Assembly (NCBI GenBank): GCA_947458985.1
Contig: CANHBA010000104.1
Coordinates: 1 to 7,367, forward strand
DNA from: Flavobacteriales bacterium
GTDB taxonomy: Bacteria > Bacteroidota > Bacteroidia > Flavobacteriales_D > Crocinitomicaceae
Length of the DNA: 7,367 bases
Reading direction: 5' to 3'
Each line of letters opens with the position of its first letter. Positions within the stretch are counted from its first letter, which is position 1. Below the pieces are notes generated by a model. It was not told the origin of the DNA. It did no database searches and was given only the letters and a program-made list of their open reading frames with translations. Below, one piece after another: positions 1-7,133 of this stretch. A program made the position numbers and the translations under genes.

Positions 1-1523
1 GATGTTGGGATTGGATACAAGTTGTATTTGACCTCGGTAGCTTGACCTACGTCCAAACCTCCTTTGAACGGCCACAAATAGGTATCACCTGTAAACTGAT
101 CAAAACGAATGAGGTCGGTACGGCGTGTACACTCCCAGTTCAATTCGCGGGCACGTTCATCTAAGAAGTCCTGAAGAACCAAACTTGTATAGTTGTGGGT
201 TTGATCTCCGTAGGCACGCTCACGGATTTTGTTCATGTAAGTTAAGGCCGTGGCTTCGTCGCCTGTTCTGAATTTTGCTTCGGCATACATCAAGAAGACA
301 TCAGCCAAACGGAACATCGGGAAATCTACGTCGACATGTGCAGAGGTAGCGTTGTTCGATCCGTTCAAACCATCTTTGGTTTTGTTCTTGTATTTCGGAT
401 TCGCATAACCTTGCGTAAAGGTGCTCATAGAAGTGATGTCAATTTGCTGACCAGTTGTATAGAACATCCAACGGGAATCTTCAGTGGTGTCAGTAAATTT
501 CTCGATGAACGGACGCGTAGCACGGTTACCAGCCCATTTGCCGTTTACACCGTAGTCTGCAGCCACCATTGAACCGCCAAGTGCAGAACAAATCATGAAG
601 GTTGTACCACCCCAAGTTTGTGCGTACAAACCATCGTATACAATTGGGAAAATAATTTCTGGCGATGTATTGTTGTCTGCCAAGAATAGTTCTTGATAAA
701 CGTCGTCTAGTTGGAACTGATTGGAGTTGATGATTTTCTCGCAATAGGTTGCACAATCTGCATTGCGAGCTGCACCTGTATACACCTCAGCATTGAGGTA
801 CATTTTTGCCAACAAAGCATGAGCAGCACTTGCTGATGCACGGCCATAAGCTACCGCATTAGCAGCAGTAAGGTCGTTTTCGATGGCTTTGATTTCAGAC
901 TCGATATAATCGAATAAGTCTGCACGCATGATTTGCTCTGGCATGAATGCACCAACGCGATCTTCTTCGGTTACAAATGGAACGTTTCCAAAGAGGTCCA
1001 TGGCGTGGTAGTAAGCCAAGGCACGTAAAAAACGAGCTTCGTTGCGCATCGTGACGATTTGTTCTACCTGAGCAGCAGTGAAGCCACGCTCGGATAGTTT
1101 TTCGTCGCGGGCTTGCCAAATGAACTCATTACAAAGTGTAATTTGGTAAAAAATGCGGTAATACATTCCTTTTACCCAAACGTTGTCTGCATTCCATTGC
1201 GACTTATTGAGGTCAGGGATGCCTGGATCGTTCCAGCCACAAATAGCTTCATCGGTAGGTAATTCTTGCATGTTCCACAATACGCGAACATAAGCAGAGA
1301 AACCTTCGTCGATACCAGCGATATCAGCTTGGCCAGCAGGTCCTTGATTGCCCGTCATGGACATTCCGGTATACAACTTAGCAAGTACTTTGATGTAGTT
1401 GTTTGCGTCGCTGTAAACAGCCTCAGCATTGAGACCATATTTAGGCGATTGGTTGAGGTTTTTGCCACAAGCACCTAATAAAAGCGTGCTGGCAAGAAGG
1501 GTGTATGTTACTAATCTTTTCAT
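1..1523 (-). CDS. susD: SusD-like starch/malto-oligosaccharide-binding outer-membrane lipoprotein (3' end cut by window edge)
   Basis: I translated the minus strand from the ATG at 1523-1521. It gives 507 complete codons open to the window edge, ending in NLYPIPT plus the first two bases of a probable Ser. Family members usually finish with a YPIP-x-S-x-I-N-x-N...QN-x-GY tail, so only about 12-20 residues are missing. The N-terminus is a lipoprotein signal with lipobox LLGAC and Cys19 as the lipidated residue. The rest is a typical SusD/RagB fold: an N-terminal SusD-like region with TPR-type helices (about 20-250) and a C-terminal RagB/SusD region (about 280-508). Similarity to Bacteroides thetaiotaomicron SusD is strong by eye: ELPTDE at 87-92, RFLRAL at 164-169, LYLNA-like MYLNAEVYTG at 241-250, and FPMFRLADVFLMYAEA near 401-416. 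This points to alpha-glucan rather than another glycan. It starts 10 bp after susC and is surely co-transcribed with it; the two products form the uptake complex. No Shine-Dalgarno sequence is visible. Ligand specificity is inferred. Confidence 0.95.
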   Translation of the reverse strand, partial: MKRLVTYTLLASTLLLGACGKNLNQSPKYGLNAEAVYSDANNYIKVLAKLYTGMSMTGNQGPAGQADIAGIDEGFSAYVRVLWNMQELPTDEAICGWNDPGIPDLNKSQWNADNVWVKGMYYRIFYQITLCNEFIWQARDEKLSERGFTAAQVEQIVTMRNEARFLRALAYYHAMDLFGNVPFVTEEDRVGAFMPEQIMRADLFDYIESEIKAIENDLTAANAVAYGRASASAAHALLAKMYLNAEVYTGAARNADCATYCEKIINSNQFQLDDVYQELFLADNNTSPEIIFPIVYDGLYAQTWGGTTFMICSALGGSMVAADYGVNGKWAGNRATRPFIEKFTDTTEDSRWMFYTTGQQIDITSMSTFTQGYANPKYKNKTKDGLNGSNNATSAHVDVDFPMFRLADVFLMYAEAKFRTGDEATALTYMNKIRERAYGDQTHNYTSLVLQDFLDERARELNWECTRRTDLIRFDQFTGDTYLWPFKGGLDVGQATEVKYNLYPIPT

Positions 1524-1533
1524 CGGTCAAAAA

Positions 1534-4500
1534 TTAGAAATTAAAGGTGAGGTTAACTGAATACACGCGTGGACGTGGGTAAAAATTGTTGTCGATTCCG
1601 CCGCCAATTTCAGGATCTTGACCTGAATATTTGGTAATTACAAAGGCGTTTTGAACCACAAAGCTCGCATTGAGCGCTACTTTTTCTTTTGCGAAACCTA
1701 GTTTACCAAAGTTGTAACCAACGTTGATGAAGTCCATGCGCAAGAAGTTAGCTTTCTCGAGGTAGTGGTTACTCATCAATTGATTTGGCGTAACGCGCTG
1801 TACTTCGTCTTGGTAGTACAAAGAACTGATGTTGTTGAGGTATTTTTTGGTGCCATCGATGGTTTGGAACACCGCACTGTTAGAGTGGATGTTATTGTAG
1901 ATCGTAGCACCAAGCTCTGCACGTGCAGAGAACCCTGCGTACCATTTTTTATACTGGAAGTTGAGTGCTGTTCCGAAGAACATTTTTGGCGCAGCCTGAC
2001 CAGCGTAGTAGCGGTCTTTTACATTGATAATGCCATCGCCGTTTTGGTCTACAAATGCATTTGTATCTTTCCATTTGTCGGCAGCAGTAATGTTGCCATC
2101 GCCGTTCATGTCGATTTCAGCTTGTGAACCTACTTCGATCACACGACCTTGAGAATCGTATTGTTGTTCTAATACGAAAAACGTAAATGTTGGGTAACCA
2201 ATTTGTTGTGCTTGGATGGTATTTCCAATACCTCCGCCAATACCGCCAACAAGTACACCTGGAGAGGTTGTATCTACCACTTGTGACAACTTCACTACTG
2301 TATTTACGTTGTAGGTGCCATTTACGGTCCAATCCAAGCGCATGTCTTTTTTGGCGATGATACCGGTGTTTACAGAAACTTCAATACCACGGTTTTGCAT
2401 AGCACCTACGTTGGTCAAAATTTCGTTGGTGAAGTTCGTTCCGGCAGGTACTGGTACAGTTGCCAAAAGATCTCTGGTGTCTTTTTGGTAAACATCAACG
2501 CTACCTGAGAAACGGTCGTTTTTGAAACCGAAGTCTAGACCAAGGTTATAAGAAGTTGTGGTTTCCCATTTGAGATTGGCATCGAAACCAGCTGGGCGCA
2601 ATACTTGGTAGTACTGACCTCCAAATGCATACTGTGCTGTTGTTGCTCCTTGGAAATAGTTACCGATATAAGCGTAGTCACCAATACCATCTTGCTGACC
2701 TGTAATACCCCAACCTGCACGCAATTTGAGCATATTGATGCTTTTGCTATTTTTCAAGAATTTTTCTTCTGAAATAAGCCAAGCCGCAGATGCTGCAGGG
2801 AAAACACCCCAACGTGTATCTGGACTGAAACGCGAAGAACCATCACGGCGAACAGAAACGTTTACTACGTATTTGCCCGAATAGTTGTAGATAGCACGTC
2901 CGTAGTAAGACATCAATACATTACGTGTGTAAAAAGGAAATGCAGCCTCAGGAGCAATAATGCTGTCTTGTGCCTCGTTTAGTGTTGGGTTATTTGGGCT
3001 GTAGGTATCCCAATCTTGGTATGAATATCCAGCAACAACTTCTAAGGTTTGTTTTTCCCATTTAGCTCCAGAATTATAGCTCAAGTAAGATTCAAAAAGT
3101 TTGTTGGTTTTGGTCGTGCGGTAATTCGAATAGCGACCCTGGGTAAAATAACCAGCTGCTGAACTAGCAGGTGTAATTGTAAAGCCTGTACCTTCAGAGA
3201 AGTCGCCACCAACGTTTACAGTTGCTTTTAAAGCCGGTAACGAAGGAAGGTTATAAGTGAGTTTTGCATTGGCAATAGCACGATTCACTTTACTTTGGTC
3301 AGTTGATTGTTCAATTAAACCTAATGGGTTGCGCGCAGAAAGCGTATTTGGTTTGTTGTTGTCTGTCCATTCGAAATAACCGCCGTAAGCTTCATTGCCT
3401 GAGTAGATCGGTTGGGTTGGGTCAAAGAAAGCTGCTCCTAAAGCACCGCGATTGGCAAAGAAAGATGCCGTCTGAACATATTTCATGTTTGCTTCAATTT
3501 GCAATGTTTTGTCCAGTAAACTTGGATTCATGTTCAAGCTCACAGAAGTACGTGCAAATTGATCTCTCTTTAAAATTCCGTTATCCATGCGATTACCTAC
3601 AGACAAACGATAAGGGAAGTTTTTAATACCACCTGTAATTGAAACGTTATTGTCGGTCACAACCGCAGTGCGGAATACTTGCTTTTGCCAATCTGTGCTG
3701 GAATCACCGAGTAAGGCTTTTTGGGCAGTTGTTCCACTTGCATTGACGAGATTGCGAAGGGAATCTGCGCTGAGGACATCGAAATATTTTGCGATAGTAG
3801 ATACCGACGTTTTGGAGTCAAAGACAACTTTAACATCGTTTGATGCTGTGCCGCGTTTGGTAGTGATCAAGATGACGCCGTTTGCTGCTCTTGAACCGTA
3901 GATAGCGGTAGCAGAAGCATCTTTCAAGACTACAAAAGAAGCGATATCATTAGGGTTGATCAAAGACAAAGGGTTGGCTGCACCTGCAATGCCACCGTTG
4001 TCTAAAGGAACGCCGTCTACAACGATAAGCGGATCGTTTGACGCATTGATGGAAGTTCCACCACGCAAACGCAAAGTGCTACCTGAACCTGGCGCACCGT
4101 CGTTAGAAGTTACTTTCAGACCAGCAACTTTACCCATAACGAGTTGTTCTGGTGTGGCAAGTGAACCTTGAACAAAGTTCTTTTCATTGATCACTGTAGC
4201 TGAACCTGTGAGGTCTTTGGTGCGTTGTGTTCCGTAACCAATGACAACAACGTCGCTGACATCTTGCGTTTTAGAGGCAAATTGAAAATCGTTGTTTACC
4301 ATTTGGTTGGCAACAATTGTGACTTCATCAGACTGCGGCGAAAAACCCATAAACTTATAGACAAGCTTATAAGTTCCTGCCTTAAGGCCTGTGATTTCAT
4401 AATATCCTTTGTCGTTGGATACGGCGCCCTTACCCTGGCCCTCCACCAATACCGAAGCATTGAACAAAGGAATTCCAGCGGCATCTGTGATGGTTCCACG

Positions 4501-4584
4501 GACTCCGGTTTGCGCGAGCGCAACTACCGAAAACCCAAAAAACATCAAGAAGGCAAAAAAACTTGTAGTAGTTTTCTTTTGCAT
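1534..4584 (-). CDS. susC: SusC-like TonB-dependent outer-membrane transporter for malto-oligosaccharides
   Basis: Complete 1016-residue protein, a normal length for SusC/RagA. A signal peptide (about 1-24, cleavage after VALA) precedes a carboxypeptidase-regulatory-like beta-sandwich (about 27-103). Next comes the TonB box DVVVIGYGTQ at 111-120, and then the plug (about 121-245). The plug carries the family hallmarks LRLRGGTSIN (171-180), PLIVVDGVPL (185-194) and VLKDASATAIYGSRAANG (219-236). The remainder is the 22-stranded barrel, ending in an aromatic residue (LTFNF), as outer-membrane barrels do for BAM recognition. A late segment carries two calcium-loop motifs, D825-D836 and D846-D857. 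The protein imports oligosaccharides held by the SusD lid, using proton-motive force passed on by TonB-ExbBD. The ATG at 4584 directly precedes the signal peptide. A promoter lies about 30-70 bp upstream, and susD follows after 10 bp. The starch/maltodextrin substrate is inferred from the SusD resemblance and the GH13-GH31 neighbours; the family assignment itself is secure. Confidence 0.97.
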   Translation of the reverse strand: MQKKTTTSFFAFLMFFGFSVVALAQTGVRGTITDAAGIPLFNASVLVEGQGKGAVSNDKGYYEITGLKAGTYKLVYKFMGFSPQSDEVTIVANQMVNNDFQFASKTQDVSDVVVIGYGTQRTKDLTGSATVINEKNFVQGSLATPEQLVMGKVAGLKVTSNDGAPGSGSTLRLRGGTSINASNDPLIVVDGVPLDNGGIAGAANPLSLINPNDIASFVVLKDASATAIYGSRAANGVILITTKRGTASNDVKVVFDSKTSVSTIAKYFDVLSADSLRNLVNASGTTAQKALLGDSSTDWQKQVFRTAVVTDNNVSITGGIKNFPYRLSVGNRMDNGILKRDQFARTSVSLNMNPSLLDKTLQIEANMKYVQTASFFANRGALGAAFFDPTQPIYSGNEAYGGYFEWTDNNKPNTLSARNPLGLIEQSTDQSKVNRAIANAKLTYNLPSLPALKATVNVGGDFSEGTGFTITPASSAAGYFTQGRYSNYRTTKTNKLFESYLSYNSGAKWEKQTLEVVAGYSYQDWDTYSPNNPTLNEAQDSIIAPEAAFPFYTRNVLMSYYGRAIYNYSGKYVVNVSVRRDGSSRFSPDTRWGVFPAASAAWLISEEKFLKNSKSINMLKLRAGWGITGQQDGIGDYAYIGNYFQGATTAQYAFGGQYYQVLRPAGFDANLKWETTTSYNLGLDFGFKNDRFSGSVDVYQKDTRDLLATVPVPAGTNFTNEILTNVGAMQNRGIEVSVNTGIIAKKDMRLDWTVNGTYNVNTVVKLSQVVDTTSPGVLVGGIGGGIGNTIQAQQIGYPTFTFFVLEQQYDSQGRVIEVGSQAEIDMNGDGNITAADKWKDTNAFVDQNGDGIINVKDRYYAGQAAPKMFFGTALNFQYKKWYAGFSARAELGATIYNNIHSNSAVFQTIDGTKKYLNNISSLYYQDEVQRVTPNQLMSNHYLEKANFLRMDFINVGYNFGKLGFAKEKVALNASFVVQNAFVITKYSGQDPEIGGGIDNNFYPRPRVYSVNLTFNF

Positions 4585-4606
4585 AGTTTTCGTTTTAGCG
4601 TTTATA

Positions 4607-4620
4607 ACAGATTAATCTGT
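4607..4620. promoter_or_regulatory. Perfect 14-bp palindrome at the predicted susC transcription start (candidate operator)
   Basis: ACAGATTAATCTGT is its own reverse complement over all 14 bases. It directly abuts the -7 box and spans the predicted transcription start. A repressor bound here would block initiation. Because the transcript would start inside it, an RNA hairpin is unlikely, which favours a DNA-level role. The binding protein is unknown; PUL regulators of the SusR, LacI or other dimeric types are candidates. Confidence 0.5.
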
Positions 4621-4650
4621 CAAATATATTTTATTTTTCGTTAATGTCAA
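4621..4650 (-). promoter_or_regulatory. Bacteroidota-type promoter of susC-susD (-33 TTG, 19-bp spacer, -7 TATATTTG)
   Basis: On the minus strand TATATTTG (4628-4621) matches the Bacteroidota -7 consensus TAnnTTTG exactly. A TTG (4650-4648) stands 19 bp upstream, within the usual spacing for the -33 element of the primary sigma factor of this phylum. Transcription should start near 4614-4617, giving a leader of about 30 bases before the susC ATG. The match and spacing are seen directly; promoter activity is inferred. Confidence 0.7.
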
Positions 4651-4657
4651 GTTGACA
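4645..4657. promoter_or_regulatory. Perfect 6-1-6 inverted repeat over the susC -33 element (candidate operator)
   Basis: TGTCAA-G-TTGACA forms two perfect 6-base arms around one central base and covers the -33 TTG. The half-site TGTCAA recurs at 4618-4623, across the edge of the other palindrome and the -7 box, 27 bp away. The one-base centre rules out a transcript hairpin, so a dimeric DNA-binding protein is the natural reading. Function is inferred from position and symmetry only. Confidence 0.45.
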
Positions 4658-4672
4658 CAAAGAAAAAGTTAT

Positions 4673-7132
4673 TCACCATTTGAGTTCCAATTGCTGTGGA
4701 GAGGTGACCTTTAGTTTTGAAATTCCTTTGAATTGCAGTGTTTGTTTTTCTTGATCAAACTTGAAAGCTACTTTTTGACCATTCAGGATCACTTCTTTCG
4801 GACCAACAGGCGTATGAACAAGCAATGCAAACTGAAAATATTTTGCCCAAAGGTTGGCACCTAGTTCTGTTGTAAAGGTCACTGTACAACTTTTTCTTTG
4901 TGTGGTGGCGGTACAGTATAGTTTTTTAGCCCAACCCTTCGCTTCAGCATCAAAGGTAGCACCGTCGTCTTCGTACCAAACAAACGAAGTCGACTCAGAA
5001 ACCGCATTTGGATCTATATAAAAGTGTAAAATTGCAGCTGAATCTCGGTATTGCTCTGTGCTTTGAATAATGGGGCTCATCGGAATAAAAGAACCGGAGC
5101 GCACAAAAACTGGAATTTGGTCGAGTGATTTTGTTGTAGACACTACATTGTAGTTTCCATTATTGGTCATATTTACTTTTGATTTAACAACCAAACGACC
5201 TGTATGAAAATCAAACCAGGATGCATCCGCAGGGAGCTTTGTTTTGTAATCCTTTTCCTTTGATGAACTCAAGGAGTCGGTAATGGCATGTACTAAAAAT
5301 GCCGACCCCCACATGTAGGTTTCTGTTTCAGAAAATGACCATTTAGCCGTTGGGAATTCCATGAAAATAGGTCTGAGCAGTGGTGTGCCAGCTTGGTGGT
5401 TTTCGTAGGCAATACTATAGTTATACGGAAGCATTTGATAGCGCAATTCAATGGCAGCTTTGGCCAACGCTTTAGTCTTTGCATCTTTAAAAATAGCTTC
5501 GCTCGGCTCTTCTTGCTGGGCATGCGGTCTAAAAACCGGCTGAAAAACGCCGTATTGCAACCAGCGCACATAGAGCTCTGGGTCTTTGTTGGCACCTGCA
5601 AAACCACCTAAGTCAGAATGCATGTAAGCGATACCTTGCAAGCCCATTTGCAGCGAAATTTCCATTTGTGGTTTGAGGCCGCCCCAAGTTCGGCTGACAT
5701 CGCCAGACCAGGGCACCATGCCGTATTGCTGTGAGCCAGAATAACCGGCGCGCATTAATATAAAGGGCCTTTCTGTGGGGTAGTATTTTCTATAACCTTC
5801 ATAAAGCAATCGCGCCCAGTCGTGGCCGTAAATGTTATGGACTTCATCGGCCCATTTGTCACCATGCTTGAGTTTAGTGGGATGTACTTCTGGCTCGCCG
5901 AGATCACCCCAGAAACCAGCTGCACCATAATTGTGGAACTGTTTGTAAATTTCCCAAAACCAAGTGCGCGCTTCCGGCTTGTAGAGATCGACAAGCCCTG
6001 TGTTGCCAAAATCAAAATCGTAGCGGTAAGAATTGCCAAGTGTATCGGTGCCGAGTAACTTCATGCGGTCGGCCTCTTGCCATTTTTTAGAAGTCGTGAG
6101 AATGAAAGGTTCGGTGATCAGAATAGTCTTGACATTCTGACTTCTGAAATCAGCAATCATTTGTTCTCCATTCGGAAATGAATCTCTAAAGAACTCCAAA
6201 TTGCCAAGCGTACCTTGAATGTCCTTACCAAACCAATAAAGGTCAAAAATGATGGCATCTAAAGGAATATGTTGTTTTCTGAATTCGGCCACAACCTGCT
6301 TTGCTTCGGTTTCAGAATGGTAGCCAAAACGACTCGCGAAATTTCCGAGTGTCCAGCGCGCGGGAAGCGGCTGACGGCCTAACAAAGCAGTTAGGGACTT
6401 GGTAAGGTCTTTCCAATCGTCTGAAAAAACTACCTGATAACGCAAAGGCCCTCCAATGACTTCATAAGTGAGTTTGTTTTGCTTTTTTGAATCGAGGTCT
6501 AGCCAACCAATTTGAGGATTATCAAAATGCAGCGCGTAGCCCTTATCTGAAAGCACAATTGGCATCGTGAAATTCATGAGCTCTGAATGGGTCTCGTAAC
6601 CGTAGTGTGCGCGGTTGTACAATTGCAAACGATAACCTCGGCGGTTCATGCCCAACACGCGGGCACCAGCACCCATCAGTTGTTCCTCAGCAGCCAAATC
6701 AAATTCAATTTTTGGAGTTTGATCAAAATAATAACCCATCGCCTCGGAGACTTCCGTTGTTTTGTAGAAATAGGAAATATCAAAAGGTTTGGTAATGATC
6801 TTAACCCCGATAGCACCACTTTTAAGAATGTACATTTTGGTTTTACCTTCTTTTACGGCTACGGTTTCTATTTCTTGAAGTTCCCAAGGATTTACTTGAG
6901 CTTGCAAAAGCACCGCATGTGAACTGTCCATTTTTTCAGAGGTTCCTCTCGGAAAGAAAGCGGTTTGAATGATATACTCGGATAACAACGCCACAACATA
7001 TTTTCCATCAGAAACCTGAATTTCTGCACCTTGTTGGGTAAGTTCGATCTTTACAAACTGGCGGTTAGAATTTTGGGCAACAACCGTGTTCAGTCCAAAT
7101 AAAACAACAAATAATACTAAAGTGAAACGCAT
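4673..7132 (-). CDS. Exported GH31 enzyme, probable oligosaccharide 4-alpha-glucosyltransferase or alpha-glucosidase (Agd31B-like)
   Basis: The protein has 819 residues from the ATG at 7132, which begins a clear signal peptide (MRFTLVLFVVLFGLNTVVAQ, cleavage near 19-20; no lipobox). A periplasmic location is therefore likely. The reading frame stays open upstream to an ATG at 7258, but that stretch overlaps the GH13 gene and would bury the signal peptide. Domains: N-terminal mutarotase-like beta-sandwich (about 25-250), catalytic (beta/alpha)8 barrel (about 255-580), proximal C-terminal beta-domain (about 585-680) and a distal DUF5110-like domain (about 690-770) with a short tail. Catalytic motifs are FWGDLGEPE with nucleophile D410 and WSGD with acid/base D478. 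FDLYWFG (296-302), HSDLGGF (505-511) and FRPH with H537 complete the active site. GDLGEP instead of the usual NDMNEP, together with FDLYWFGKD, recalls Cellvibrio japonicus Agd31B (EC 2.4.1.161). From memory its catalytic Asp residues are also 68 apart. GH31 membership is certain; transglucosylase over hydrolase, alpha-xylosidase or other activity is inference. It starts one base after the GH13 stop. Confidence 0.95.
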   Translation of the reverse strand: MRFTLVLFVVLFGLNTVVAQNSNRQFVKIELTQQGAEIQVSDGKYVVALLSEYIIQTAFFPRGTSEKMDSSHAVLLQAQVNPWELQEIETVAVKEGKTKMYILKSGAIGVKIITKPFDISYFYKTTEVSEAMGYYFDQTPKIEFDLAAEEQLMGAGARVLGMNRRGYRLQLYNRAHYGYETHSELMNFTMPIVLSDKGYALHFDNPQIGWLDLDSKKQNKLTYEVIGGPLRYQVVFSDDWKDLTKSLTALLGRQPLPARWTLGNFASRFGYHSETEAKQVVAEFRKQHIPLDAIIFDLYWFGKDIQGTLGNLEFFRDSFPNGEQMIADFRSQNVKTILITEPFILTTSKKWQEADRMKLLGTDTLGNSYRYDFDFGNTGLVDLYKPEARTWFWEIYKQFHNYGAAGFWGDLGEPEVHPTKLKHGDKWADEVHNIYGHDWARLLYEGYRKYYPTERPFILMRAGYSGSQQYGMVPWSGDVSRTWGGLKPQMEISLQMGLQGIAYMHSDLGGFAGANKDPELYVRWLQYGVFQPVFRPHAQQEEPSEAIFKDAKTKALAKAAIELRYQMLPYNYSIAYENHQAGTPLLRPIFMEFPTAKWSFSETETYMWGSAFLVHAITDSLSSSKEKDYKTKLPADASWFDFHTGRLVVKSKVNMTNNGNYNVVSTTKSLDQIPVFVRSGSFIPMSPIIQSTEQYRDSAAILHFYIDPNAVSESTSFVWYEDDGATFDAEAKGWAKKLYCTATTQRKSCTVTFTTELGANLWAKYFQFALLVHTPVGPKEVILNGQKVAFKFDQEKQTLQFKGISKLKVTSPQQLELKW

Positions 7133-7133
7133 A

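Larger units (their letters stand above)
4585..4672 (-). promoter_or_regulatory. 88-bp regulatory intergenic region between the GH31 gene and susC
   Basis: This is the only non-coding gap longer than 10 bp in the window. It is AT-rich and holds the susC promoter, two perfect inverted repeats and an A-rich leader of about 30 bases without a Shine-Dalgarno sequence, as is usual in Bacteroidota. I see no rho-independent terminator after the GH31 stop, so readthrough from the GH13-GH31 unit into susC-susD remains possible. Confidence 0.75.

Noticed and set aside
1765..2127. Plus-strand frame of 120 codons antisense to the late susC barrel
   Set aside because: It overlaps the conserved calcium-loop segment of SusC; the hydrophobic, valine-rich translation is what the reverse of barrel codons gives. 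No independent support.
2221..2247. Glycine-rich stretch in SusC (GGIGGGIGN, residues 780-788)
   Set aside because: I considered it as a repeat or unusual loop, but SusC proteins of the malto-oligosaccharide type commonly have a Gly-rich segment before the 'NTIQ...GYP' motif, so it is ordinary for the family.
4225..4644. Plus-strand frame of 139 codons running from inside susC through the susC promoter region
   Set aside because: It is antisense to the susC signal peptide, N-terminal domain and promoter, has no recognisable domain and no promoter of its own, and its composition is that of a shadow frame.
4645..4657. Inverted repeat read as a rho-independent terminator for the GH31 gene
   Set aside because: The loop would be one base, the stem is short and AT-rich, and no U-tract follows in the direction of transcription. 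An operator reading fits better.
6587..6922. Plus-strand frame of 111 codons antisense to the GH31 N-terminal domain
   Set aside because: It is fully inside the coding region of a secure GH31 enzyme, with no family resemblance, promoter or start signal.
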